From Thalassia testudinum (taxonomy: Eukaryota; Streptophyta; Magnoliopsida; Alismatales; Hydrocharitaceae): DNA of 64,000 nucleotides. The position numbers and the translations under genes are program-made. The notes under the pieces are model-generated. The model had not been told where the DNA came from and searched no databases. It saw only the letters and a list, made by a program, of their open reading frames with translations. The stretch is from contig JAZHRO010000073.1 of the NCBI GenBank assembly GCA_037157565.1, forward strand, positions 97,938,001 to 98,002,000. Direction: 5' to 3'. Numbering within the stretch: position 1 is the stretch's first letter; each line of letters begins with the position of its first letter. Shown here piece after piece: positions 23,267-33,381 of this stretch.

Positions 23267-23923
23267 GATAAGGTCTCCATCATTGAGAAGAAGGTGGAAA
23301 AATTTACTTGACATCTCCAAAGAGTCATCTCTTCGCAGCAAAACATGTATGCACATCCACCCTTAGGTAGGGAACCCGTGCATAATATTCACCACCACGC
23401 ATATCATGGGATGGATGCCTATCCAACTCCATCTGATCCAGGTTTCGGAGGAAACTCTGGACCATCCTACTCTAGTTGGGGGAACTCCGAACCTTCATAC
23501 TCTAATTACTCTGGAGTTCCTCAAACCTGCGAGGATCTCCACACCATCCAGAATGACCCATTCTCCAACTCATATAACCCTGGATGGCATAATCATCCGA
23601 ATTTTGCGTGGTCTAGAAATAATCATAACTTGAGACCTCAACTCTAACCCTGAGTACAAGACCCACAACCATATCAACCCACTCAGCCTAGGCCCAACCC
23701 GAATTTCCAAATAGAGTCCAAAAAGGAAGATCAAATGAGCTTGATTTTGTAGACATTGGCTAAGATGCAGAAGGCCAACACGGCTATACAACAATAGCAT
23801 GAGGCGTAGATCATAGAGGTCTGTAATCAACTTGCACAAATGACATGGACTCGCCAGCTTGGTGCACTTCCTTCCCAACCTCTACCAAATCCAAACATGT
23901 CAACCTAGAAACATGTGGTGAAC
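23267..23923 (+). pseudogene. Gag of element J, C-terminal part
   Basis: Continues J after Sirevirus C with a short coiled coil (KVSIIEKKVEKFT). A Ser/Tyr/Pro-rich stretch of about 100 residues follows (23345-23560), then the family signature NSYNPGWHNHPNFAW at about 23571-23615. A stop ends the longest frame at 23645. After it comes a glutamine-rich region (about 23725-23890), read with further stops. The composite element interrupts at 23924. Confidence 0.85.
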
Positions 23924-25631
23924 TGATGTAAACATGTTTACACTACTTAAGATGTCTTTTTATGCATGTTCCTAAGCATAGGATTGCATTGCATACTATA
24001 AATATTGCATAACATGCATCATCTTGCATTTAGATTAGTTTAAATAAAATGAAGGTTAATTATCTCCTTTTATGTTCATAGACAGGGAAAACTTTCTATC
24101 GGGGCCTCGGATCGAAGATCCAACTGTACAGATGTGATCAGGGTGACGATTGGAGTTCAACGACACCAAGATTGCCCTAATTAGACATCTATAGCATCAG
24201 ATAGTGACTGGGGAACCCTAGAAGATCAAGGGCCAAGATGGTGTGAATCTGCACTTCAAATGAAAAATTCAACTGCACGGATGGATTCGGATTGATGATC
24301 GCAGCCTAACGGCACAAAAATCAACTCAATTCGACAACCGTGGCACCATCTACATCATCCAGAAGATGGACGGCCAAGATGGCGCCACGTGGTTCCATCT
24401 CAGCCACCCAATCGGCCGCTGCAGTCGCCGCACCATCTCTTCTTCGTCAGTTCTCCGCCGTTGGATGTGCATCCAACGACTGTGGATGCGCATGCCTAAA
24501 TTCATCTCTGCGACCATCTCTCCTCCACAATGCAGCGGGTGAATGCCTTATCGCGAGCGGGCGGTGCACATTCGAGCTTGCACGAGAGGCAATTGAGGTG
24601 CGGGTGAGTGGGCTCTGCGATCGCTCAATCGTAATCGAGCGGCTGTGGGCACCCAATCCGTTCCACACTCTATCGCACGCCTATGCGTGATGCGAGATCG
24701 CATGCGAGAGAGCACGCGCTGAGGAGCGGGCGAAGGTGTAACTTAAGCCATCCGATCGTGAGATCAATTGGATGTGGAGAGCGTGTTATGTGTGAGGAGG
24801 TGAGCGGCCACGCGCTTGTGCCCCCACTACGCCTACGATGGGGCTTTAGCGACGGTTTTATCCGTCACTAAAGACCCCTGATTTAATTTTTTTGAGTTGC
24901 AATGACCAAATTGCCCCCACTCCTTGCAACTATAAAAGGATAGCCCCTCCACATGAAATTCTCATCCCTTCCTTCTCTTCTCTCCCTCTCAAAAGCTCAA
25001 GAGAATCTTGTCCCACACCCGGGATAATTCTCACGAGATAAAGTCAATTTTTCGTCCCCCTTTCGGAAGCAGATCCCGTGACAACGATGACGTGTTGCCC
25101 CGTTCCCATTCTTCCTACTTCGCCCTCCTTTGTCCTGCTCCATCCTCCTTCGTCCAGGCGTCATCCCATCTGGTTCATCCTCCAAGTGACCGTCGAGGAG
25201 GATATCTCTCTCCCCATTCTTTTTATTGCTTTCTAGAATAGATTTACTGCTTTCTAAAGTAGATTTACTACTTTCTAGTGTAATCATTTTCCTGCTTTCT
25301 AGTGTAATGAATAATCTTTCTGATGATGAAATTCCATGTTCATTCTACATCTCTTTTTGGTTTTTGTTTGTAATATTCTCTCTCTCTTTTATTCTCTCTC
25401 TCTCTCTTCTATTTATTGTAAATAGTTAGATAGTTCTAATCAATTAATTTACTTCGTGACAAATAAAACAAACGTGTGTTTTTAAATCAAACATTTGCCT
25501 CCCTGTGTTTGACCTGCGATTTCCATTCCGGTATAAATTTTATTTGTTGAACATGAGTTCTTCACTTTCATACTACGACGACAGGTTTTTCAAAACCAAA
25601 CACGTTAGCATAGCAACTCGCACGTTCAGCA
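23924..25631 (+). repeat. Unpaired plus-orientation LTR of the composite (family A)
   Basis: 1708 bp, starting TGATGTAAACATG and ending CACGTTCAGCA. TATAAAAGG is at 24931-24939, the upstream hairpin at 24841-24877 and a CT-rich tract at about 25376-25410. It has no internal region of its own. Its U5 end is followed by TTT and the tRNA copy exactly where a primer-binding site would begin. It shares the U5 variant AACTCGCACGTTCA with the adjacent inverted LTR, whereas the other family A LTRs read AACCCGACGTTCA or AACCCAACGTTCA. Confidence 0.9.
24931..24939 (+). promoter_or_regulatory. TATA box of composite LTR(+)
   Basis: TATAAAAGG in the U3/R boundary region, preceded by the 24841-24877 hairpin and by a C-rich stretch. 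The same box and spacing are present in all family A LTRs. Confidence 0.6.
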
Positions 25632-25634
25632 TTT

Positions 25635-25709
25635 TGGCGCCGTTGCCAGGGATCGAACCTGGGTCGCCCGCGTGACAGGCGGGAATACTTACCACTATAC
25701 TACAACGAT
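25635..25709 (-). tRNA. Full-length tRNA-Asp(GTC) copy including CCA, at the primer site
   Basis: The minus strand reads as a full-length tRNA-Asp: 7-bp acceptor stem, an A-box-like TAGTATAGTGG, anticodon loop CTGTCAC (anticodon GTC), T-loop TTCGATC, acceptor 3' strand, discriminator G and CCA. Compared with the standard plant tRNA-Asp it has an A instead of G at position 1, one variable-loop change, and a compensatory A-T pair at 51-63 in place of G-C. Plant nuclear tRNA genes do not encode CCA. Here CCA is present and its complement starts three bases after the LTR end, exactly as in a primer site. I read it as a reverse-transcribed copy of the primer tRNA, not an ordinary gene. The internal Pol III promoter boxes are nevertheless intact. 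Confidence 0.88.
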
Positions 25710-25752
25710 GAGTATAGTTGTAGTAGTATGAAAGCGTAATGAACCCTAGTAA
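25710..25752. other. Filler between tRNA copy and inverted LTR
   Basis: 43 bp. GTTGTAGTAGTAT (25717-25729) is an inverted echo of the tRNA 5' part ATACTACAAC (25697-25706). GTAGTATGAAAGCG (25723-25736) is identical to 25808-25821 inside the neighbouring LTR. The last two bases, AA, may be the complement of the TT(T) that follows an unprocessed LTR end. This looks like snap-back copying followed by a template switch. Confidence 0.6.
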
Positions 25753-27436
25753 TGTTGAACGTGCGAGTTGCTACGCTAACTTTTTTGGTTGTAAAAAACC
25801 TATCGTGGTAGTATGAAAGCGAAGAATTTGTGTTCAATAAATAAAATTTATACCGAAATGGGAATCCCAGGTCGAACACAGGGAGGCAGATGTTTGATTT
25901 AAAAACATGAGTTTGTTTTATTTGTCACGAAGTAAATTAATTGATTAGAACAATCTAACTATTTACAATAAATAGGAGAGAGAGAAAGAGAATAAGAGAG
26001 AGAGAATATTACAAACAAAAACTAAAAAGAGATGTGGAATGAACATGGAATTTCATCATCAGAAAGATTGTTCATTACACTAGAAAGCGGGAAAATGATT
26101 ACACTAGAAAGCAGTAAATCTACTCTAGAAAGCAGTAAATCTATTCTAGAAAGTAGTAAAATGAATGGGGAGAGAGATATCCTCGACGGTCGCTTGGAGG
26201 ATGAGCCGGAGGGGATAACGCCTGGATGAAGGAGGATGGAGCAGGACTAAGGATGGCGAAGCAAGTAGAACGGGAATGGGGTAGCATGTCGTTGTCGTTG
26301 CGGGATCCGCTTCTGAAAGTGGGACGAAAAATTGACTTTATCTCGCGAGAAGCATCCCGAGTGTGAGACAAGCTTCTCTTGAGCTTTGGAGAGGGGGAGA
26401 AGAGAAGGAAGGGATGAGAATTTCGTGTGGAGGGGGTCTCCTTTTATAGTTGCAAGGAGTGGGGGCAATTTGGTCATTACAACTCCAATAACATTAAATC
26501 AGGGGTCTTTAGTGACAGATAAAACTGTCGCTAAAGGTCCGAACGTGGGCGTAGTGGAGGCACGGACGCGTGGCTGCTCACCTCCTCGCGTATAACGTGC
26601 ACTGCACGTCCAGCTGATCTCAGTGCGCGCCCGCTCCTCAGTGCGCGCCCGCCCATGTGCGATCCCACGTCACGTGCGGGCGTGCGATAGAGCGTGGAAC
26701 GGATTAGGCACCTGCAGTCGCTCGATCGCAATCGAGCGGTCATGGAGCCCGCTCACCCGCCCCTTAAGTGCCTCTCTCGCAGGATCGAATGCTCACTACC
26801 CGCTCGCGATAAGGCGTTCACCTGCTATGGTGTGGAGGAGAGATGGTTGCAGAGATGAATTTAGGCGTGTGCATCCACAGCCATTGGATGCGCATCCAAC
26901 GGCAGAGAAGCGATGAAGAAGAGATGGTGCGGCGGGTGCAGCGGCCGATTAGGCGGCTGAGATGGCACCACATGGCGCCATCTTGGCCGCCCATCTTCTT
27001 GATGGAGTAGATGGTGCCACGGTTGTTGGATTGAGTCTATTTTTGCGCTGTTAGGCTGCGATGGTCAATCCGAATCCATCCGTGCGATCTAATTTATCAT
27101 TTGAAGTGTGGATTCACACCATCTTGGCCCTTGATCTTCTAGGGTTCCCCGGTCACTATCTAATGCTATAGATGTCTGATTAGGGCGATCTTGGAGTCGT
27201 TGAACTCCAATCGTCACCCTGATCACATCTGTACAGTTGGATCTTTGATCCAAGGCCCCGATAAAAGGTTTTCCTTGTCCATGAACATAAAAGGAGACAA
27301 TTAACCTCCTTTTTATTTAAACTAATCTAAATGCAAGATGATGCATGTTATGTAATATTTATAGTATGCAATGCAATCCTATGCTTAAGAACTTGCATAA
27401 ATAGACATCTTAAGTAGTGTAAATATGTTTACATCA
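25753..27436 (-). repeat. 3' LTR of element A
   Basis: 1684 bp in minus orientation, with its LTR end at 25753 facing the tRNA copy and its start TGATGTAAAC at 27436. Just inside is the purine-rich tract AGAGAGGCATGGGGTTA (minus strand, 27453-27437), which identifies it as the 3' LTR. The upstream hairpin is at 26503-26540 and the TATA box on the minus strand near 26445. Confidence 0.9.
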
Positions 27437-29045
27437 TAACCCCATGCCTCTCTTTTGCTAGTCCCTAGCAAAAACTATATGCTATTTATAAAAGAATCAG
27501 GTTGGATTATTTGGGCATTAGTTATTTTCAATCACTAAGAAAATGTCTACTTTGGATCTGAACTTTCAAAGACACAACAGTGCCCGAGTATCTGCCAAAA
27601 TGCAGACTGTCTCAAGCCCTTGCCTTACTCAAAGAAAAATTTCTTTTTCTCTTTTTCCTCTTTTCTAATTTTTTTGGATTTTCAAGTTTTAGGGTTTAAG
27701 AGTGGCTTTCTACGGCCATTCAACTCATCCAGGATTTGATGGGAACCCTAAGTTCTAAGCATCTTATTGTGAATGTGATAGACTTGTTGACCGGTAGTTA
27801 AAACGGACTTCGGATTTCTATGCCTCTAGGTGACCTAAAAAAGAGAATTCTGCCTAAAGGTGTATCTTTACAACCGATAGCTTTCTCGCTACTTTTATTT
27901 TTTTACGGGGTCAACACAAGGGTGAATCCAGTGTATATCTTCCCGGTTTATTCTACTTCTCCGCTTCTTCCTAAGTGTTTTGGGGTTTTTCAGTCATTTA
28001 TTGAGCTGGGTTCTGGACAACCGGTCGATGAGCTGTTACCACCAATAACTTGCCAGCCATACTCATGCGGCGAAGTGCGGCTTATTTCTTTTTTTTATTA
28101 TTATTTTTTTCTTTTCTCCTTTTTTTTTCTCTTTTTATGTAGGTGGCTTCCCTGGTCTAAGATTTACCTAAAGGCAGCAAAAAGAGAAAGATCCAGTGAC
28201 TGGGCTTTAGACAACCGGTCAATGGGCTGTTACCCACGATAACTTGCCAGCCATATCACCCTAGAAGGTTCATTAGCTACCCAATTTCCGTTAAAATCGT
28301 CGAACAACGAGTCATTGCAAAGAAAGTATATAGATGCTAAAAACTCAAAGTTCCTTCAAATCAGAGGGCAGGTTGATAAGTCGTGTACTTATCACCCAAA
28401 CTTATTTACTCCAATTAAAATGGAATTCAGGTTGGTGAGGACTCGAAAGAGAAATCCATATTTTAATGGATACACAGGCTAATTAAGTGTAAAGACCTGA
28501 AGGGCCTTTGTGTTCAAATCATAATGTGGTATTTCCTAAGATTGAAAATTTTCTTAAACCCAAGTTCTCTCTCCTAATTCCAATTTTTTTTTAATAAAAT
28601 AAAATAAATCTACGTAGCTGACGAATAAATTTAGAGATAAATACCCACCCCCCATGCTTATCTAATGCAATGTCCTCATTGTATTAAAAAGACATAAAAT
28701 AGAGTGGAATAGAGTAGAAAGCACCTGAATTGCTTGAATGTCAGTTCCGCTCCAAGATAAAAACTAAAAAGAACTGTATATGTACTGAATTTAGTGCCTT
28801 CAGCTAGGCACATTATACAAAGAAGAGAAATAAAGAATTCACAGGTGCAAGTCAGAATCAGAATAAACATAAGAAACCACTGACCTGTTAGCAGATGTCC
28901 ACAAATGTGGACCAGATTGTGGTGCAGACCCGTACCCCATAATCGAGAATATCTTAGGTTCTGGATAAAAATTACCCAAAACCTAAAATCAATATGCAAG
29001 CAGGATCGGGGCTGCGATTTATGAGGATGCAACCCAAGATCAAAA
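27437..29045 (-). other. 3' noncoding region of element A with duplicated 60-bp block
   Basis: Noncoding. The two block copies are at 28009-28072 and 28201-28262, separated by a T-rich tract and the GTGGCTTCCCTGGTCTAAG block. The conserved ATGCAATGTCCTCATTGTA hairpin is near 28664-28682. The piece reading GLHHNLVHICGHL (near 28950-28915) also occurs in J at about 44220 as LTPHHDLVLICGHL, so A and J are related in their 3' parts. Confidence 0.72.
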
Positions 29046-30463
29046 AGTTGAGTTACAAAGAAATCAAGCTCAAAAGGATAATCATTGAATGTGTGCTTGG
29101 GTTCAACATCCTCAGAACAAATGTAGTAAGGGTCCTAGTTTGATGGTTTCAGCTTAATATGAACCCTTCGACTTAGTCTTCTACTTCCTCCAGAACTTGC
29201 TTCCCAAATCAAAATTTCCCGGCTCCTATCCTCCTCATTCAGCATGTCAAATTCCAGGACCTCTTGCATATTAATCACCCCATCTAAAATCTCCAAGTCT
29301 AATTGATGTGGCTGAATCAGAATTGACTTGGGTCTAATTATCTCAGAAACAGAATCATTGATAAGCTCAACAGGGTGTAACTGACAATCAGGGCATTAAA
29401 TTGAATCCTCCAGAAAATGCGATTCTGGATCCGTAATGTGAGCCCTAATAAGATCAGTTTCCTCAATTATTGGGCTATCAAATGATCTATCAGATTCCTC
29501 AGGCCCAATCGTCTCACAAAAATCATATTCTGTAAACTCGTGTGAGACTTTGCAACTTGAATCTTCACCATCAGAATCAAAGAAATCAAGATCCGTATTA
29601 ATGTATGTCTAAAAATCATCTGTCACTTTCTGTTCCAAGGAGACATACATTTCCTTGTACCCTGGCTCAAGGATCTCGGGTGAAGAAATCAGATCATCCT
29701 TAATTGGTTGCTCTAATTCAATCTGGTCAGCCTCGTAGCACGTGTCCCCCCTAACAGGTGCCTGAGCAGGTTTTGACATTGGATCTCCTGAAGGGAGTTC
29801 ATCCTAAGAATCATCCCACGACTGAACTAAAGCAACCACAAATCTCATCCTCAATTTCGCTAACTTCCCAAGTAGAAACTCACCTGGGTTCTTATCCTTA
29901 ACATCCTGGAGCCAATCCAACAAATACATATTCAAATCATCAATCATCTGAATCAGGGGCTCCAATCTTTCAATGGAAGGTGTTGGCTGAACTTCTAAAG
30001 TTTGTATAATATTTCTCAAGTTAGCCAAAACCTTATCTTGAACCTGGTTACCCTGAACCAAATGAATTGGTTTAGGGTTGGTCGGGTTTGGGATCAATGT
30101 AGGGGAGTTAACGAATTGAGATTCGTTATACCCTTCCTGATAATAGGTCATTTTGGATTGTGCAAAAGGTGGTGATGACCTAAAGGCAGTGTAATCAGAG
30201 GATAGGTAAGGATCGATGTATCCTTCTTGATTGAAGATCGTATTAGGTTGTTCATGAAAGGTTGACAATGTATAATCGATGTGGCTCTAAGAAGGATAGA
30301 AATCACAATCAAAGTGTTCAGGGTTAGACCCTAAATACGGAGGTCCGAAATTGTTTTCCCAATCCGAGTTATCCCAACTAATTGATAGTTGATTACAATA
30401 CGAGTCGGAATAATCGTCATGTTGAGGATAATTCAAAACAGGAGGGAAAGAGTGGGAATGCAT
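29046..30463 (-). pseudogene. ORF-X of element A
   Basis: The presumed start is ATG at 30463 (MHSHSFPPV). N-terminal Tyr/Asp/Pro/Ser-rich region (DYSDSYCNQLSISWDNSDW), then a long open frame (30268-29804): MTYYQEGYNE, then the helical core NQVQDKVLANLRNIIQTLE and GEFLLGKLAKLRMRFVVALV. An acidic, stop-interrupted linker follows (about 29800-29330). The C-terminal block (29284-29046) with MQEVLEFDMLNEED, ILIWEAS and DPYYICSEDVEPK corresponds to the C-terminal blocks of K and L. No catalytic, zinc or membrane motif is visible. It occupies the place of gag-pol, directly after the candidate leader intron. It may be a much altered Gag or a captured gene; I cannot decide. Confidence 0.6.
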
Positions 30464-30508
30464 GTAAAATGTGGAAGGATCATGAGAGATGGGAGGAAGA
30501 AAGGTACC

Positions 30509-31499
30509 CTGCAATACAAACAATCAAACCTGTCCTTAAGTGGGCTAGCCTAAAGACATACAGACTCCCAAAACCCGTCTTGAGATAAAGGAATGATTTG
30601 ATCTACTTCTGTCTGTTCAATCCAACCAGTTAGGAGGGATTGGGGAGAAGGTTCTTCCTTCGGCTTGCGCCTTTGGTTCCTAGTGTACCCCCCAGCCGCG
30701 ATCATTTGATTCTGCTCCCCTTGCTAGACATCAGATTGAACAATAGAAACAGACTAATCGAAAATGATCTCATTCTGGGCTCTGAAAAGCGAGTCGAATC
30801 CTGAAGGCCAACGTCTACTCTGTTTTATTTAGGGCTAGGTTTGAATGTGCTTTGGAATATGATGGGCCCTTTATTTGGGTTGTGCCCTTAATGATTGATT
30901 GATTTGTGTGTGCGTGCACAACCAGTGATTTTCAAGCAATATTATTTTTGATGCGATGAATTTTAGGGTTCAAATCTTGCTTAGTAGCTTTTAGGATTCA
31001 ACTTTAGGTGTTTTCAAACAAGTTTTGTTGACACACCAGGTTTTGAAAGCACAGGTGAAGATGTTTTCCTTTAAAACTTAAAAGAATATAGAGTGCTTGG
31101 TAAATCCCTAAGAGTTGAACCTATGTGGCAGCTACTTGATGAGTTGATTTTAATTGAAGTGGTGCGGCCCGATCAACTCAAACAATTGGCCTGTTGCACC
31201 ACTTAATTAAGCACACAAGTGATTACCTAATCTGATTTCTACTCAATTATGTGTTTGGATGTGTGTATCGGCTCCAAAGATCGGTTTACCGGTTGAGTTT
31301 GAAAATCAGATGAGGTTGTGTACCTCTGTGAGATTTTTTTTTATTTTTTTATTTTTTAATGTGGAAGTTGGGGCTAGTGTGGGTGTCAAACAACAAACAA
31401 TCTAACCTTAGAATTCATAAGAACACCTAGGTTGATTGATGTTTGTGTTATTACTTGGTGGAATGAAATCTAATGGGTGGGAGGTGGGGAATAACTCAC
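30509..31499 (-). other. Candidate leader intron of element A
   Basis: Minus-strand donor GTGAGT (31499-31494) and acceptor TTGTATTGCAG ending at 30509, followed by GGTACCTTTC. Context equals that of H, K and L. The interior is noncoding, with the shared leader blocks (CGATCATTTGATTC, GAAGGTTCTTCC). Confidence 0.45.
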
Positions 31500-31641
31500 A
31501 GAACCTTTAATAGCACTTTTCTCCAATCTACCATTTTTGCTCGTCTCGAAAGAGTACCTGCAATTACAATAAGAAAGGAGAGAAGTGAGGTAAATGATTC
31601 GTAAGTTGTAAAAACGCGAAGAAAAATCAAGGATCATTGCC

Positions 31642-31659
31642 TCCTCGGCAAGGGCGCCA
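31642..31659 (-). promoter_or_regulatory. Primer-binding site of element A (tRNA-Asp type)
   Basis: Minus-strand TGGCGCCCTTGCCGAGGA, three bases inside the LTR end at 31663. It matches the tRNA-Asp complement in 16 of 18 bases. Contrast this ordinary short site with the full tRNA copy at 25635-25709. Confidence 0.88.
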
Positions 31660-31662
31660 AAA

Positions 31663-33352
31663 TGTTGAACGTTGGGTTGTTACGCTAACGTGTTTGGTTT
31701 TGAGAAACCTGTCGTCGTAGTATGAAAGTGAAGAACTCGTGTTCAACAAATAAAATTTATACTGGAATGGAAATCCCGGGTCGAACACTGGGAGGCAGAC
31801 GTTTGATTTAAAAATGCGCGATTGTTTTATTTGTCACAAAGTAAATTAATTTATTAGAACTATCTAACTATTTACAATAAATAGAAGAGAGAGAGAGACT
31901 ATTACAAGCAAAAATCAAAAAGAGATGTAGAATGAACATGGAATTTCATCATCAGAAAGATTGTTCATTACACTAGAAAGCGGGAAAATGATTACACTAG
32001 AAAGTAGTAAATCTACTCTGAAAAGCAGTAAATCTATTCTAGAAAGTAGTAAAAAGAATGGGGAGAGAGATATCCTCCTCGACGGTCACTTGGAGGATGA
32101 GACGGACGGGGCGACGCCTAGACAAAGGAGGACGAAGCAGGACGAAGGAGGGCGAAGTAGGAAGAACGGGAATGGGGTAGCACGTCATTGTTGTCGCGGG
32201 ATCCGCTTCTGAAAGAAGGATGAAAAATTGACTTTATCTTGCGAGAAGCATCCCAGGTGTGGGAAAAGCTTCTCTTGAGCTTTGGAGAGGGAGAGAAGAG
32301 AAGGAAGGGATGAGAATTTCGTGTGGAGGGGGTCTCCTTTTATAGCTGCAATGAGTGGGAGCAATTTGGTCATTACAACTGTAAAAACATTAAATCAGGG
32401 GCCTTTAGTGACGGATAAAACTGTCTCTAAAGCCCCATCGTGGGTGTAGTGGGGGCGCGCGCGTGCGGCCGCTCACCTCCTCACGCATAACGCGCGCTGC
32501 ATGTCCAACTGATCTCACGATCAGATGGCTTAACTCAAGCCTTCGCCCGCTCCTCAGTGCACGCCTGCCCACATGCGATCCCACGTCACGTGTGGGTGAC
32601 CGATAGAGTATGGAACGGATTGGGCACCCGCAATCGCTCGATCGCGATCGAGCGGTCGTGGAGCCCACTCACCCGCGCCTCAATTGCCTCTCGCTCAGGC
32701 TCGAACGCGCGCCGCCCGCTCACGATAAGGCGTTCACCCGCTACGCTGTGGAAGAGAGATGGTCGAGGAGACGAATTCAAGCACGCGCATCCAGACCCAT
32801 TGGATGCGCATCCAACGGTGAAGAAGCGATGAAGAAGAGATGGTGCGGTGACTGCAGTGGCCGGTTGGGCGGCTGAGATGGCACCACGTGGTGCCATCTT
32901 GGCCGTCTATCTTATGGATGATGTAGATGGTGCCACAGTTGTCTGATTGAGTCGATTTTTGCGTCGTTAGGCTGCTATCGTCGATCCGAATCCATTCGTG
33001 CAGTCGGATTTGTCATTTGAAGTGCGGATTCACACCATCTTGTCCCTTGATCTTCTAGGGTTCCCCGATCATTATCTAATGGTACAGATGTCTGATTAGG
33101 GTGATCTTGTCGTTGTTGAACTTCAATCGTCACCCTGATCACATCTATATGGTTGGATCTTCGATCCGAGGCCTCGATAAAAAGTTTGCCCTGTCCATGA
33201 ACATAAAAGGAGACAATTAACCTCCATTTTACTTAAACTAATCTCAATGCAAGTTGATGCATATGATGCAATATTTACAATATGTAATGCAATCCTATGC
33301 TTAAGAACATGCATAAATAGACATCTTAAGCAGTGTAAACATGTTTACATCA
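31663..33352 (-). repeat. 5' LTR of element A
   Basis: 1690 bp, with its end GTTCAACA at 31663 beside the primer site and its start TGATGTAAAC at 33352. The hairpin is at 32398-32435 and the TATA box on the minus strand near 32340. It differs from the 3' LTR at many sites, so the composite is not recent. The short frames at 32557-32897 are by-products. Confidence 0.9.
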
Positions 33353-33381
33353 TGATCCAAATCCAAGACCAAGCTTGCTAC
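33353..33381 (+). pseudogene. 29-bp island of element J gag
   Basis: The short piece of J between the composite and solo LTR B4. It holds TGATC (right-hand target copy) and GCTAC (left-hand target copy of B4). Joined with its neighbours it restores the spacing of the Gag C-terminal region. Confidence 0.65.

Larger units (their letters stand above)
23924..33352. mobile_element. Composite element: LTR(+) / tRNA-Asp copy / filler / complete element A(-), head-to-head LTRs
   Basis: A 9429-bp unit inside the gag of J. Order: LTR in plus orientation (23924-25631), TTT, the complete tRNA-Asp complement (25635-25709), 43-bp filler (25710-25752), then a full minus-strand element A with LTRs at 25753-27436 and 31663-33352. 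The two inner LTR ends face each other. Both outer ends are LTR starts (TGATGTAAAC). Only the outermost flanks resemble a target duplication: TGAAC (23919-23923) and TGATC (33353-33357), four of five bases. Neither LTR(+) alone nor element A alone has matching flanks. J reads coherently across the whole unit. I infer a single integration of an aberrant cDNA. Confidence 0.8.

Noticed and set aside
25635..25709. Ordinary nuclear tRNA-Asp gene
   Set aside because: It includes CCA and lies exactly three bases from an LTR end at primer-site position; a chromosomal gene would not have either.
25753..33352. Element A as an independent insertion next to an older LTR-tRNA unit
   Set aside because: Its flanks AGTAA and TGATC do not match, while the outer flanks of the whole composite do in four of five bases. 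Not fully excluded.
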